DNA of 64,000 bases from Tepidiphilus olei (GTDB lineage Bacteria; Pseudomonadota; Gammaproteobacteria; Burkholderiales; Rhodocyclaceae). Numbering within the stretch: position 1 is the stretch's first letter; the number at the start of each line of letters is the position of its first letter. The stretch covers positions 280,389 to 344,388 of the forward strand of contig NZ_SBHO01000002.1 of the NCBI RefSeq assembly GCF_006980705.1, given 5' to 3'. The notes under the pieces were generated by a model. It was not told where the DNA came from. It saw only the letters and a list, made by a program, of their open reading frames with translations, and ran no database searches. Positions 1 through 8,712 of the stretch are shown one piece after another. Both the position numbers and the translations under genes were made by a program.

Positions 1-1048
1 TCGGTTGGTCAGGAAGCCCGAAAATCCGCTCGATCGCCTCCTGCAACACGACGCCCCCCTCATCGGCATCGAGCAGGGCCTCGGCCAACCCCAGCAAGTC
101 CATCTCTTGGGGCAGCATCCCTTTTGGCATGCGTGTCATGCTACCGGGAGGCAATCGGGGTACGGTATCGCTCCCGCGCCGTTTGGCAACTTCCGACAGA
201 GCCAAGGGCATCAGGGTGTCGAGGACGCGCAATGCCTCCTCCCGCCTCGGCACTGGGACACAGCACCGCGCAAAGACCCTACTCAGGAGCTCGGGCCACC
301 CTTCCTTGGCCAATGCCTCGGCCGGCGTGTGACCAAAGACGACCACCTTGGCCTGATATTCGTCGCGTCGCTCGAGCGCGAAACAGAGATTTTTCTGTTG
401 TAGTCGCGTGAGATCCTGGGCTCGCAGGACGAACCAATGCCCCCCTCGAGCGCGCTGAAGTTTCTCGCGTGACAGTGGTTGGGTCTCGCTACCGAGATCG
501 AGCCAAGGACCTTCGCGTAACTTGAGCGCCAGCGCCAACGCTTCGATGAGGAATGAATCGGCCACTTGCAGATAAAGCACCCGCTCGCGCTGCAAAGATT
601 CCCTCGCTTTTTCGAGCACGGAGGTCAACAGCGGATGTTCGCCCAGTCGCCCGATCACCACCTCGTTGGGAATTTTTGCCTGACGAGAGCGCGCCACCGC
701 CTCCTTGATCGCCGGCAGCAGTTTCTGCATCGAGATCGGTTTCTCGAGAAAATCGATCGCTCCGATCCGGGTTGCCTCGACCGCCGTGTCGATCGTGGCG
801 TGACCCGACATCATGATCACCGGCGGCGCTGGCGGCTGCCGTCCCATCCACTGTCGCAGGAGCGTGATGCCGTCGACGTCGGGCATCCAGATGTCGAGCA
901 GGATCACGTCGGGCCGCTCCGTCTCCAGGCGCTCGTTCGCTTGCAGCCCGTTCTCGGCCGTCTCGACGGCATAACCCTCGTCTTCGAGGATCTCACGCAG
1001 CAACTCGCGGATACCGACTTCATCGTCGACGATGAGCACTCTAGCCAT
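1..1048 (-). CDS. ntrX: NtrX-like response regulator, partial, with degenerate sigma54-interaction domain
   Basis: The gene starts at 1048 and runs off the left edge, so only about 349 residues are visible. Residues 1-120 are a typical receiver domain: acidic pair in LIVDDE, phospho-acceptor Asp in VILLDIWMPD, the MMSGHAT segment and the conserved Lys in EKPIS. It should be phosphorylated by NtrY, whose gene it overlaps by 8 bases (ATGGCTAG), implying translational coupling. The rest keeps faint echoes of an AAA+ sigma54-interaction domain (LTRLQQKNL, LLDADEGGVVLQ), but I see no Walker A GxxxxGK and no GAFTGA loop. Other betaproteobacterial NtrX proteins are also degenerate here, from memory. 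It probably does not activate sigma54 RNA polymerase in the classical way. The end of the protein and any HTH lie outside the window. Confidence 0.85.
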   Translation of the reverse strand, partial: MARVLIVDDEVGIRELLREILEDEGYAVETAENGLQANERLETERPDVILLDIWMPDVDGITLLRQWMGRQPPAPPVIMMSGHATIDTAVEATRIGAIDFLEKPISMQKLLPAIKEAVARSRQAKIPNEVVIGRLGEHPLLTSVLEKARESLQRERVLYLQVADSFLIEALALALKLREGPWLDLGSETQPLSREKLQRARGGHWFVLRAQDLTRLQQKNLCFALERRDEYQAKVVVFGHTPAEALAKEGWPELLSRVFARCCVPVPRREEALRVLDTLMPLALSEVAKRRGSDTVPRLPPGSMTRMPKGMLPQEMDLLGLAEALLDADEGGVVLQEAIERIFGLPDQP

Positions 1049-3179
1049 CGCGACCTCCTTCACGTACGTCGTCGCCGAGCGGGAATTCGATCTCCACCAT
1101 CGCCCCTCCTTCCGCCCGGTTGACCAGACGGACCCTCGCGCCATGATCATCGAGGATCTTCTTGATCACCGCCAGACCCAGCCCCGTCCCCTTGGGCTTG
1201 GTCGTGAAATAGGGCTCGAACGCGTGGCGTAGGAGTTCCGAAGGGAATCCGGGGCCATTGTCGAGCACCCGGAGGGTGAGGGTATCCGCCTTGCGCCCAA
1301 GCTCGATGCGGATCAGGCCGTCCTGACGTCCCTCCAGCGCATCCTGCGCATTCTGGATGAGATTATGCAACACTTGACGCAATTGGGAAGCATCGGCCCG
1401 CAGCGCCGGCAAAGCCTCCTGAGGCAAGTCGAGCTCCAGGCGCGCCGGTGAGGATTCGTACAGGACGAGGACGCTGCGCAACAAGGATTCCACGTCGAGC
1501 CAGTCCTTTTTCGGCGCGGGAAGACGAGCATAATCGCGGAAGGCGTTGACCAGGTTTTTCATCGCCTCCACCTGATCGATGATCGTTTGCGTGGCGCGCT
1601 CGAGCATCTGCCGCGCCTCGGGATCGAGACGATCGGCGAGCTTGTAGCGCAAGCGCTCGGCCGAGAGCTGGATCGGGGTGAGCGGATTCTTGATCTCGTG
1701 CGCGAGGCGCCGCGCCACCTCGCCCCAAGCGGCGGTGCGCTGCGCCTGCACGAGGTCGGTGACGTCGTCGAACACGACCAGGCGACCGCTGCCGTGGCGG
1801 GTCGGCAGAGAGGCCACGTGCAGCAGCAAGATCTGCGTGTGCCCGTCGGCGCAGCGACGGCGCCATTCGATGGGACCTGCCGGCTCACGACCGATGAGCT
1901 CGGCGATCAAGGTGGAAAACTCCGGCTCGATCGTCCAGCAGGAGGGCGCAATCCCCGTGCACCCCTGCAGATCGACTTCGAGGATACGAGAAGCCGCGGC
2001 ATTGGCGATGGTCAACTTCCCTTCCACATCGAACGCCAGCACGCCCGTGCTGAGGTTGGCGAGGATCGTCTCCAGGTAAGCGCGCGCCGCCTCGATCTGG
2101 GCGCGCGATTCTTCCGCTGCCTGCCGAGCCTGTGCGAGTTGCTGCGTCATCGCATCGAACGAGCGCGTCAGCACTCCCAGCTCGTCGCGCGCCGCGATCG
2201 GGGCAAGCGGCCGGTAGTCGCCCGATGCCACCGCCCTCGTTCCTTCCGCCAACACCATCAGCGGCGCGATGAACTTACGCGACAGATACATTGCCAGTGC
2301 GAGTGCCGCAAGCAGTGACAGCAGCACCGTGATCGTGAGCGTGAGCGCATAAATGCGCTGTAGCCCCTCCTTTCCGACCACGATCTGCTGATAGTCTTGG
2401 TACGCAGTTTGTACGGCATCGATCTGTTCGCTGATGTTCCACGGCACCCGCTGCACCATCTGAACGAAAGCGGCCTCGAACGTCGCACCCGGCGTGCGCG
2501 CCTCCAGCGCCGCCACCACCCGGATCACGGGAACACCGTCCGGGGGAGTATCCACACGGTGGAAAATCCCCGTACTCCTCGCCACTTGAAGTTCGACCGA
2601 AGACGGCAACACCGAGCTCAGCCATCGATCGTCGGGGCTCACCGTCACCAAGGGCGTTCCCTTGGCGTTGAGTACCGTGATCGAGGCGAGCCCCAGATTC
2701 TCGCGCAACGGCGTCAGCGTGTCGACGTCGAAACTCCCCTCTCGGGCAATGTGGGTGCGCAAGGTCTCTGCATCGCGCCGAGCCTTCAAGACCAGATTGT
2801 CGAGGGTATTGCGCGCCAGCGCCACGCCGCTCTCCAATGCCCTCTCGACCCGGACGTCGAACCACGTCTCGATCGAGCGCACGACGAAGAACATCGACAC
2901 CAGGTACAAGATCACCGCCGGAATGAGTGCCATGGCGGTAAACATCAGCGTCAAGCGTACGCGCAGGCGTGTACCGAACTTTTTGCGCCGGTACTGACGA
3001 TAGAGATGCCAGGCGTGACGGCCAAGTAGCACACCGAGACCGGTCACCACCGCCGCATTCAGGGTCAGAAAGTAAGGAAAAGCACTGCCGAAAACGTCGG
3101 TATTGCTGCTCGCGGTAGCGAGCAGAAAGATCGAAATCGCCACCACCGCGAGAATCACGACCATCAGGCCGCGATTCAT
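1041..3179 (-). CDS. ntrY: NtrY-like membrane sensor histidine kinase
   Basis: Two-component kinase of the NtrY type, partner of the adjacent NtrX-like regulator. The N-terminus has three hydrophobic segments, then an extracytoplasmic sensor loop, a further membrane segment and a HAMP region (around DELGVLTRSFDAMTQQL). A PAS domain follows, then the kinase core: H-box RRLAHEIKNPLTP with the phospho-accepting His, N-box NLIQNAQDAL, G1 DNGPGFP and G2 GTGLGLAVIKK. I chose the ATG at 3179 (MNRGLMVV) because GGAGAG lies 4 bases upstream and the start overlaps the stop of the DUF4390 gene as ATGA. The open frame extends upstream to 3221, inside that gene. The length of about 712 residues is normal for NtrY. 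The family senses nitrogen or redox state; the signal here is unknown. Confidence 0.9.
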   Translation of the reverse strand: MNRGLMVVILAVVAISIFLLATASSNTDVFGSAFPYFLTLNAAVVTGLGVLLGRHAWHLYRQYRRKKFGTRLRVRLTLMFTAMALIPAVILYLVSMFFVVRSIETWFDVRVERALESGVALARNTLDNLVLKARRDAETLRTHIAREGSFDVDTLTPLRENLGLASITVLNAKGTPLVTVSPDDRWLSSVLPSSVELQVARSTGIFHRVDTPPDGVPVIRVVAALEARTPGATFEAAFVQMVQRVPWNISEQIDAVQTAYQDYQQIVVGKEGLQRIYALTLTITVLLSLLAALALAMYLSRKFIAPLMVLAEGTRAVASGDYRPLAPIAARDELGVLTRSFDAMTQQLAQARQAAEESRAQIEAARAYLETILANLSTGVLAFDVEGKLTIANAAASRILEVDLQGCTGIAPSCWTIEPEFSTLIAELIGREPAGPIEWRRRCADGHTQILLLHVASLPTRHGSGRLVVFDDVTDLVQAQRTAAWGEVARRLAHEIKNPLTPIQLSAERLRYKLADRLDPEARQMLERATQTIIDQVEAMKNLVNAFRDYARLPAPKKDWLDVESLLRSVLVLYESSPARLELDLPQEALPALRADASQLRQVLHNLIQNAQDALEGRQDGLIRIELGRKADTLTLRVLDNGPGFPSELLRHAFEPYFTTKPKGTGLGLAVIKKILDDHGARVRLVNRAEGGAMVEIEFPLGDDVREGGRDG

Positions 3180-3784
3180 CGTTCTCTCCACGGATACCAG
3201 CGATAAGGCTCGACCACCCAAACGTAATCATCGTTCCCCAGGGCCGTTGCCCGAACCGTCTGCGGCGATCGGCTCAAATCGACGGCCAGTTTCAGTTCCG
3301 CACGCACGTCGGTTAGCGGGTTGAAGATGTCGCCAGCCACGGGCCAGGCGCGGATCTTCCGCAATGCCTGCATCAGCGATTCTCGATCGTAAAACGCGTG
3401 CGTCGATTCGCCCACGGAAAGAAGCCAATCCTGGGTAACGGGCCGATACCTTATCGTGATGCGCCAAAATTTGCCATAGACCAGCTGATCGCTCCAGTAC
3501 CAACGCTCACGATAGAGCATCAGCTCGAGCCGCAGCGGCAGCTCGATGCCCCGTTGTAGCAGATCCTCCCACATTGGAGGAAAACGCTCCATGTTCAGGT
3601 CGGCATCGAGGAACCAAGCGCCGGATTCGTTGCGCCATAGTCGGGCGTGTGCGATTTTGGCCGTCACTTCCCGAGCGCTCGCCCCAAGGCCGAACCCGCC
3701 CAATACCATCGCCCCCATGGCGATCAGGGTTCGGCGGCGAGATGAATCAATGGTTTTTGCGTAACAGCGCGTAGAAGAACCCAT
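3176..3784 (-). CDS. DUF4390 family exported protein
   Basis: Small protein of unknown function in the DUF4390 family, which from memory often sits between rsmB and ntrY in betaproteobacteria. A basic patch (SSRRR) and a hydrophobic stretch (AMGAMVLGGFGLGASA) form a likely signal peptide, so the mature part should lie outside the cytoplasm. The mature region is rich in aromatic and basic residues, with RYRPVTQDWLLS and a C-terminal YVWVVEPYRWYPW segment. The start is uncertain. The open frame reaches 3850, the ATG at 3784 gives a signal peptide with a positively charged n-region, and all early starts overlap the 3' end of rsmB. Its stop overlaps the ntrY start (ATGA), so it is probably co-expressed with the two-component system. 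No enzymatic motif is visible. Confidence 0.7.
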   Translation of the reverse strand: MGSSTRCYAKTIDSSRRRTLIAMGAMVLGGFGLGASAREVTAKIAHARLWRNESGAWFLDADLNMERFPPMWEDLLQRGIELPLRLELMLYRERWYWSDQLVYGKFWRITIRYRPVTQDWLLSVGESTHAFYDRESLMQALRKIRAWPVAGDIFNPLTDVRAELKLAVDLSRSPQTVRATALGNDDYVWVVEPYRWYPWRER

Positions 3785-5066
3785 CGTGCGTCTCGTCCGG
3801 GAAAAGAGTGATCGTCTCGCGATTCCCCTCGAGAGGAACGGCCCGTGCATCGCGATGACGTTTCAAAAACGCCCGCACTCGCTCTTCGTTTTCCTCGGCG
3901 AAAAGAGAACAAGTGGCGTACAACAGCCGCCCGCCCGGCGCGAGCAAAGGCCATAAGCCTTCGAGGATCTCGCCCTGTTGGCGGGCGAAACCGGCAACGT
4001 CCTCTGCGCGGCGCAACCACTTGATGTCTGGATGACGTCGCGCCACGCCGCTGCCGGAACACGGCACATCGGCGAGGATAGCATCGAACGGCTTACCATC
4101 CCACCAGCGCTTTGGATGACGCGCGTCGCCGCGAACGATCTGCACCGGTACATCCACCCGCGCCAGAGCACGGCGCAGCGCCGCGAGCCGCGACTCCTCG
4201 ACATCGACGGCCGTGAGTTCGATATCGGCCAACTCCAGCAAATGCGCGCTCTTGCCACCCGGTGCAGCGCAGGCATCGAGCACGCGCTCGCCGTCAACCG
4301 GAGCGAGCAGACGCGCCGCGAACTGGGCCCCCACGTCTTGGGGCGAGACCCAACCCTCGGCGATGCCGGGGACTTTCGCCACCGGCATCGGCCGTTCCAG
4401 CAGCAGCGCCATCGGACCGACCTGACGCACGGCGATGCCGGCCTCGGCAAACCGCGCGAGCGCCTCGTCTTCGTCGATGCGGCGGCGGTTGAGCCGTAAA
4501 CCCATCGGTGGATGGGTGTTGCCGGCATGCAGCACATCTTCCCACTCGAGCGGATGCTGCGCGCGCACCTTGTCGATCCACCAACGGGGATGGCGGAAAT
4601 GCGCCACCGCCACGTCCTGCTCCTCCGGCCCAACCGCGGGCACGGCGGCACTCGCGCGCGCCGCCTCGGCGAGCGCCTCGGGGTGCAGCACCTCGCGCTC
4701 GCGCAGGAACGTGCGCAACAAGGCATTGGCGAACCCTGCCAGACGTTCTTGCCGCGCACGCACACAGCTCACGCTCTGATGAGTGAGCGCATGCGCATCG
4801 CGCGGACCGTCGCGCAGCGCCGACAGCGCCACCAGCAAAGGGGCGAGCACCGGCTCGGGTACGCCACGAGGAGCGAGCCGCGCCAAAACCCAGCGCCCCC
4901 AACCGTAGTCACGCAGAGCGCTCCAGGCCAGATCACGCACCCGCCCCCAGGCGCCGGGCTCGGTCACGGGATGCGCCGCACGCAGGGCGTGATAATGCTC
5001 CAGCGCATTGTGTCCCGCGAGGACCCTGTCGACGACCTGGGCTGCGAGCTCGATCGCACCGCTCAA
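3747..5066 (-). CDS. rsmB: 16S rRNA (cytosine-967-C5) methyltransferase
   Basis: RsmB (Sun/Fmu family) methylates C967 of 16S rRNA using S-adenosylmethionine. An N-terminal NusB-like domain (about residues 1-130) is followed by the Rossmann methyltransferase domain. Visible motifs are the SAM loop DACAAPGGKSAHL, the DVPCSGSGV motif with one catalytic Cys and YATCSLF with the second Cys. The open frame continues far upstream to 5828 through speE in another frame, which is not coding. I chose the TTG at 5066, giving 439 residues, close to the usual 430. No in-frame ATG or GTG exists between the speE stop and the conserved N-terminus. The start is therefore the weak point. A parS-like site lies just upstream at 5091-5106. 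Confidence 0.88.
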   Translation of the reverse strand: MSGAIELAAQVVDRVLAGHNALEHYHALRAAHPVTEPGAWGRVRDLAWSALRDYGWGRWVLARLAPRGVPEPVLAPLLVALSALRDGPRDAHALTHQSVSCVRARQERLAGFANALLRTFLREREVLHPEALAEAARASAAVPAVGPEEQDVAVAHFRHPRWWIDKVRAQHPLEWEDVLHAGNTHPPMGLRLNRRRIDEDEALARFAEAGIAVRQVGPMALLLERPMPVAKVPGIAEGWVSPQDVGAQFAARLLAPVDGERVLDACAAPGGKSAHLLELADIELTAVDVEESRLAALRRALARVDVPVQIVRGDARHPKRWWDGKPFDAILADVPCSGSGVARRHPDIKWLRRAEDVAGFARQQGEILEGLWPLLAPGGRLLYATCSLFAEENEERVRAFLKRHRDARAVPLEGNRETITLFPDETHDGFFYALLRKNH

Positions 5067-5090
5067 GGTGCGGGGATCGACCTCGGGCGA

Positions 5091-5106
5091 TGTTCCACGT
5101 GAAACA
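5091..5106. promoter_or_regulatory. parS-like ParB binding site
   Basis: TGTTCCACGTGAAACA matches the general bacterial parS consensus TGTTNCACGTGAAACA at every position. It lies in the short gap between speE and rsmB. ParB loads at such sites and organises origin-proximal DNA for segregation. The nearby origin-associated genes (rpmH, dnaA) and a second site at 7296 support the call. Confidence 0.85.
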
Positions 5107-5137
5107 TTGCGTCCGGCCGCAGCCGGCGAGCGTTCCT

Positions 5138-6010
5138 TCACGGCTGCATGATCTCGCGCAAATAGCGTGGCATGACCAAACGCGCCCGATAGGTTTCGCC
5201 GTCGAGATAGCGCAGGTCGCGCAATCCCCGCTCGGCGATGCGCGCGTCCACCGTCGCCGCGTCGAGCGATGCCGGATCGAGCGTGTCGGAAGCACAGGCG
5301 AGCGTCCAGTTCGCCCCGTAGAGCGGGATGTAGTGCAGATGGGGACGAACATGGGCGAAGACCGCGCGCAGGCGCCGCAGCAGCTCGCGCACCCGCTCGG
5401 GCTGATGATCCGGCGCCCCCACGTGCAGCGACAGCGCCCCACCCTCGGCGAGCAACGCCTTGCACGCCCGGAAAAACTCCTCTTGATAGAGCGCCGCCGC
5501 CGGCCCCACCGGATCGGTGAGATCCAGCACCACGAGGTCGAATTTCCTTCCCTCGGCCGGAGCCACGCGGCGCACGTATTCCAGGCCGTCTTGCACGCGC
5601 AGCTCCAGACGCGGATCGTCGAGCGCGCCGCGATGCACCGCGTGAAAATAGGTGCGTGCGAGCTCGACCACCTTCTCGTCGAGCTCGACGAGCACCACCT
5701 GCTGCATCGTGCGGTATTTGAAGAGCTCCTCGGCCGAACCGCCATCGCCGCCGCCGATGACGAGCGCCGAACGCGGCCCCGCATGCGCGAGCCCCGGCAC
5801 ATGGACGAGATTCTCGTGATAGATGCACTCATCGGTCTCGCTCGTCATCGCGCAGCCATCGAGGCGGAACATGCGCCCGAAAAGCGGCGAGACCCATACC
5901 TCGTATTCCTGGTAGCGGCTGCGACCGCGTTCCAGGCACTCGGTCACGTCGAAATAATAGCCGCTCCAATCACTCAAGGACTCCCACAGCCGCGTCGTCC
6001 GCTCGCTCAT
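5138..6010 (-). CDS. speE: Polyamine aminopropyltransferase (spermidine synthase)
   Basis: SpeE transfers an aminopropyl group from decarboxylated S-adenosylmethionine to putrescine, making spermidine in the cytoplasm. The 290-residue protein is of normal length and carries the nucleotide-binding loop VIGGGDGGSAEEL, the acidic VLVELDEKVVELAR strand that holds the substrate and the VLDLTDPVGPA segment containing the catalytic Asp region. Upstream by 4 bases is speD, which supplies decarboxylated SAM, so the two form a two-gene operon. The start at ATG 6010 gives the normal N-terminal beta-hairpin domain. The parS-like site follows its stop codon. Confidence 0.95.
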   Translation of the reverse strand: MSERTTRLWESLSDWSGYYFDVTECLERGRSRYQEYEVWVSPLFGRMFRLDGCAMTSETDECIYHENLVHVPGLAHAGPRSALVIGGGDGGSAEELFKYRTMQQVVLVELDEKVVELARTYFHAVHRGALDDPRLELRVQDGLEYVRRVAPAEGRKFDLVVLDLTDPVGPAAALYQEEFFRACKALLAEGGALSLHVGAPDHQPERVRELLRRLRAVFAHVRPHLHYIPLYGANWTLACASDTLDPASLDAATVDARIAERGLRDLRYLDGETYRARLVMPRYLREIMQP

Positions 6011-6014
6011 GGCC

Positions 6015-6407
6015 TCACTCCCGCGGCGCGATCTTACCGCGCACCACCGAATGGCTCACCACCTCCATCGGATTGAGCGTTTCGATCACACGGCGAAACA
6101 CCTGCCTGGCGAGCTCGGAGTTGTCCTTGGAGAAATTACACACGTACACGTCCAGCGTGACGTTGCCCGTTTCGGGCCAGGTATGGATGGCCAGGTGAGA
6201 CTCGGCCAACACCACCGTGCCGGTGACGCCGGCATTCTCGCCGTTGTCGTGTCGGAACTGATAGAAATAAGCGCCCAACGGCGTCAGTCCTGCCTCACGG
6301 CACTCCTGCACGCACAAGGTCTCCAACCGTTCCCGGTCGGTGAGCAGAGCGACATCGCAGCGGCAATCATAGAGATCCGCAATCAGATGAAGACCGTTCA
6401 TCTCCAC
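6015..6407 (-). CDS. speD: S-adenosylmethionine decarboxylase proenzyme
   Basis: SpeD decarboxylates S-adenosylmethionine to provide the aminopropyl donor for SpeE. The 130-residue protein is the short class-1B bacterial type. The proenzyme cleavage site is visible in VLAESHLAIHTWPE: self-cleavage between Glu69 and Ser70 converts Ser70 into the pyruvoyl cofactor. The catalytic Cys and His lie in the LDVYVCNFS and VSHSVVRG segments. The start could be ATG 6407 or the ATG two codons later. A perfect -10 hexamer lies about 30 bases upstream. speE follows immediately. Confidence 0.95.
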   Translation of the reverse strand: MEMNGLHLIADLYDCRCDVALLTDRERLETLCVQECREAGLTPLGAYFYQFRHDNGENAGVTGTVVLAESHLAIHTWPETGNVTLDVYVCNFSKDNSELARQVFRRVIETLNPMEVVSHSVVRGKIAPRE

Positions 6408-6436
6408 TTCTCCCGGCCAGCCATGGAAAACCGAAG

Positions 6437-6442
6437 ATTATA
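6437..6442 (-). promoter_or_regulatory. Probable -10 element of the speDE promoter
   Basis: On the minus strand the sequence reads TATAAT, a perfect sigma70 -10 hexamer, 30 bases upstream of the speD start. No good -35 hexamer was found at normal spacing, so the exact promoter is uncertain. Confidence 0.45.
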
Positions 6443-6490
6443 CAACGAACTGCCCGAAGGCGTTCATTCCCCTCTGCGGTGTGCCCGCAA

Positions 6491-7279
6491 TCAGAATAAA
6501 TATGGGGACAATTGTTCCCAACTCAAGCGCACGATCAGCACCGTCACCACGACGAGGAAGAGCTTGCGTACGAAGCCGGAACCATGGCGCAATGCCAAGC
6601 CGCTGCCGACGCGCGAACCCAGGACGTTGCACAGCGCCAACCACCCTCCCAGGGCCCAGGCGATGTGTGCATGGCCCCAGAAATAGGCGATGGCCGCAAC
6701 GTTCGTCGCCACGTTGCCGACCTTGGCCAAGGCCGACGCATGGAGAAAATCCAGGCGCAACAGACGCACGAAGGCGAAAATAAAGAAGCTTCCCGTCCCG
6801 GGGCCGAAGAAACCGTCGTAGAACCCGATCACCAAGCCGATGCCCGTCGCCCGACCCAGATCGGCCCGTTCCCAAGCCGCAGTGCGAGACTGCAGACCAA
6901 AGTCCTTTTTGGCAAAGGTATAGACTGCCACCAGGCTCAGCAGCACCAGCACCATGGGCCGCGCCCATTCGCGTGGGAAATGCGTCACCGCGCTCGCCCC
7001 GAACCAGCTACCCAGCCCAGCCGCCGTCGCCACCGTCGCCAACAACGCGCCCGGCAAGGCGATGCGTCGCAAATATTGCCGCGCCGCCGCCGCCGTGCCC
7101 ACCACGGAAGCGACCTTGTTCGTGCCGAAGAGATCGGCGAGCGGCGCCTGCGGAAAAGCGAGCAACAAAGCGGGGACCTGGATGAGCCCTCCGCCCCCCA
7201 CCGCGGCATCGATGAGCCCCGCGAGAAAGGCCGCCCCACCCAGGACGAGCCATATCCAGCTCAAATCTTCGAGCCCCAC
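6491..7279 (-). CDS. TauE/SafE family membrane permease
   Basis: Integral membrane protein of the sulfite exporter TauE/SafE (UPF0721/YfcA) family, about 262 residues with roughly eight hydrophobic segments. Family hallmarks are the glycine-rich repeats GLIDAAVGGGGLIQVP near the N-terminus and GFYDGFFGPGTGSFF in the second half, plus FGTNKVASVVGT. Members export or import sulfur oxyanions or organosulfonates, but the substrate cannot be read from sequence. I chose the GTG at 7279 because AAAGGAG lies a few bases upstream. An ATG at 7312 would add 11 residues encoded by the parS-like site and lacks a good ribosome site. It follows mnmE on the same strand, where many bacteria carry mnmG-rsmG-parAB. 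Confidence 0.8.
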   Translation of the reverse strand: MGLEDLSWIWLVLGGAAFLAGLIDAAVGGGGLIQVPALLLAFPQAPLADLFGTNKVASVVGTAAAARQYLRRIALPGALLATVATAAGLGSWFGASAVTHFPREWARPMVLVLLSLVAVYTFAKKDFGLQSRTAAWERADLGRATGIGLVIGFYDGFFGPGTGSFFIFAFVRLLRLDFLHASALAKVGNVATNVAAIAYFWGHAHIAWALGGWLALCNVLGSRVGSGLALRHGSGFVRKLFLVVVTVLIVRLSWEQLSPYLF

Positions 7280-7295
7280 TCCTTCTCCTTTCGAA

Positions 7296-7311
7296 TGTTC
7301 CACGTGGAACA
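7296..7311. promoter_or_regulatory. parS-like ParB binding site (perfect palindrome)
   Basis: TGTTCCACGTGGAACA is a perfect 16-base palindrome that matches the parS core and differs from the common TGTTNCACGTGAAACA form at one position. It lies between mnmE and the TauE/SafE gene, 2.2 kb from the first parS-like site. Confidence 0.8.
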
Positions 7312-7325
7312 TTCCGGCGATATTC

Positions 7326-8699
7326 TCATTTGCCGATGCAGAATCGGCTGAAAATCTCGCCGAGCAGATCCTCCACGTCGTATTCTCCGAGGATGCGTCC
7401 GAGCGCCCGGTGGGCCATACGCAGCTCTTCGGCGAGGAGCTCGAGCGCATCACCCGTTTCCAGCGCCGCGGCGAGCGAGCCACGCGCCTCGCGCAAGGCC
7501 TCCAGATGCCGCTCGCGCGCCAGTACCACGTCTTCCCCCTGGGCGTGCCAGCCGGCCACCTCCAGCAACGCCGCACGCAGCAGGTCCAGACCCTCGCCGG
7601 TGCGTGCCGACAGCCACACGCGCTCGCGGATGCGCCCGCCTTCTCCCGTCTCGCGCCGCGGCGCCTCACCCGTCAAATCGATCTTGTTCACCACCTCGAT
7701 CACCGGCACTTCGGGTGGAGCGAGCGCCAGCACTTCCTCGAGCGGTGTCGGCTCGGATCGATCGAGCGCGCGCAGCGCGAGCACCACGTCGGCCTGCGCG
7801 ATCGCTTCGCGCGTACGCGCCACGCCGATGCGCTCCACGGGGTCTTCGGTGGCCCGCAGTCCCGCCGTGTCGATCACGTAGAGCGGAATCCCCTCGATCT
7901 GGATCGCCTCGCGCAACACGTCGCGGGTGGTACCGGCGATGTCGGTGACGATCGCCCGCTCCTCCCCCATCAAGGCGTTGAGCAGGCTCGACTTGCCGAC
8001 GTTGGGCGCACCGGCGATGACCACGTGCAGCCCCCGGCGCAACAATGCCCCCTGGCGCGCGTTCTCGAGCAGCCGATCGAGAACGGACAGCGTTTCGGCG
8101 ACCTTCTCGCGGATGCGCGCGGCGGCGATGAGCTCCAGATCCTCTTCGGGAAAATCGAGCGAAGCCTCGACCCACATGCGCGCCTCGATCAGGCGCTCCT
8201 GCAGCGCGCGCACGGCGCGGGAAAATTCCCCCGTGAGCGAACGCGCCGCCCCTCGGGCCGCAGCCCGAGTCGAGGCGTCGATCAGATCGGCCACGGCCTC
8301 AGCCTGTGCCAGATCGATCTTGCCGGCAAGAAAGGCGCGCTCGGTGAATTCTCCGGGACGGGCGAGCCGAGCACCCAGCTCGAGGCAGCGCTCGAGCAAC
8401 AGTTGCAGCACCACGGGCCCGCCGTGTCCGTGCAGCTCCAGCACGTCTTCGCCGGTAAACGAATGCGGGGCCGGAAAGTACAGCGCCAACCCCTCGTCGA
8501 TCACCGCGCCCTGCGCATCGCGAAAGCGCGCAAACGTCGCCCTGCGCGGCGCCGGCACCCGCCCGAGCAACGCCTCGGAAAAGGCCGCGAGCCCCGGGCC
8601 CGAGACCCGCACCACACCGATGCCGCCGCGCCCCGGGGCGGTAGCGATCGCCGCGATCACCTCGCGCGGCGCCCCTTCCGTGTGCCGCTCTTTGCTCAC
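7326..8699 (-). CDS. mnmE: tRNA modification GTPase MnmE (TrmE)
   Basis: MnmE works with MnmG to install the 5-carboxymethylaminomethyl group on wobble U34 of certain tRNAs. The N-terminal folate-binding domain ([20 protein letters not shown]) is followed by helical parts and an inserted G domain: G1 [11 protein letters not shown]2 region [10 protein letters not shown]3 DTAG and G4 NKID. The C-terminus has the diagnostic FCIGK motif whose Cys is conserved in the family. GTG at 8699 gives 457 residues with a family-like N-terminus. A second GTG at 8732 overlaps the yidC end and is less likely. It is the last gene of the rpmH-rnpA-yidD-yidC-mnmE series; mnmG is not adjacent. Confidence 0.95.
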   Translation of the reverse strand: MSKERHTEGAPREVIAAIATAPGRGGIGVVRVSGPGLAAFSEALLGRVPAPRRATFARFRDAQGAVIDEGLALYFPAPHSFTGEDVLELHGHGGPVVLQLLLERCLELGARLARPGEFTERAFLAGKIDLAQAEAVADLIDASTRAAARGAARSLTGEFSRAVRALQERLIEARMWVEASLDFPEEDLELIAAARIREKVAETLSVLDRLLENARQGALLRRGLHVVIAGAPNVGKSSLLNALMGEERAIVTDIAGTTRDVLREAIQIEGIPLYVIDTAGLRATEDPVERIGVARTREAIAQADVVLALRALDRSEPTPLEEVLALAPPEVPVIEVVNKIDLTGEAPRRETGEGGRIRERVWLSARTGEGLDLLRAALLEVAGWHAQGEDVVLARERHLEALREARGSLAAALETGDALELLAEELRMAHRALGRILGEYDVEDLLGEIFSRFCIGK

Positions 8700-8712
8700 G
8701 CCCTCGCCGACC

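Noticed and set aside
5067..5828. Upstream extension of the rsmB frame through speE
   Set aside because: The residues are Arg/Ala/Gly-rich shadow of speE; RsmB is complete without it.
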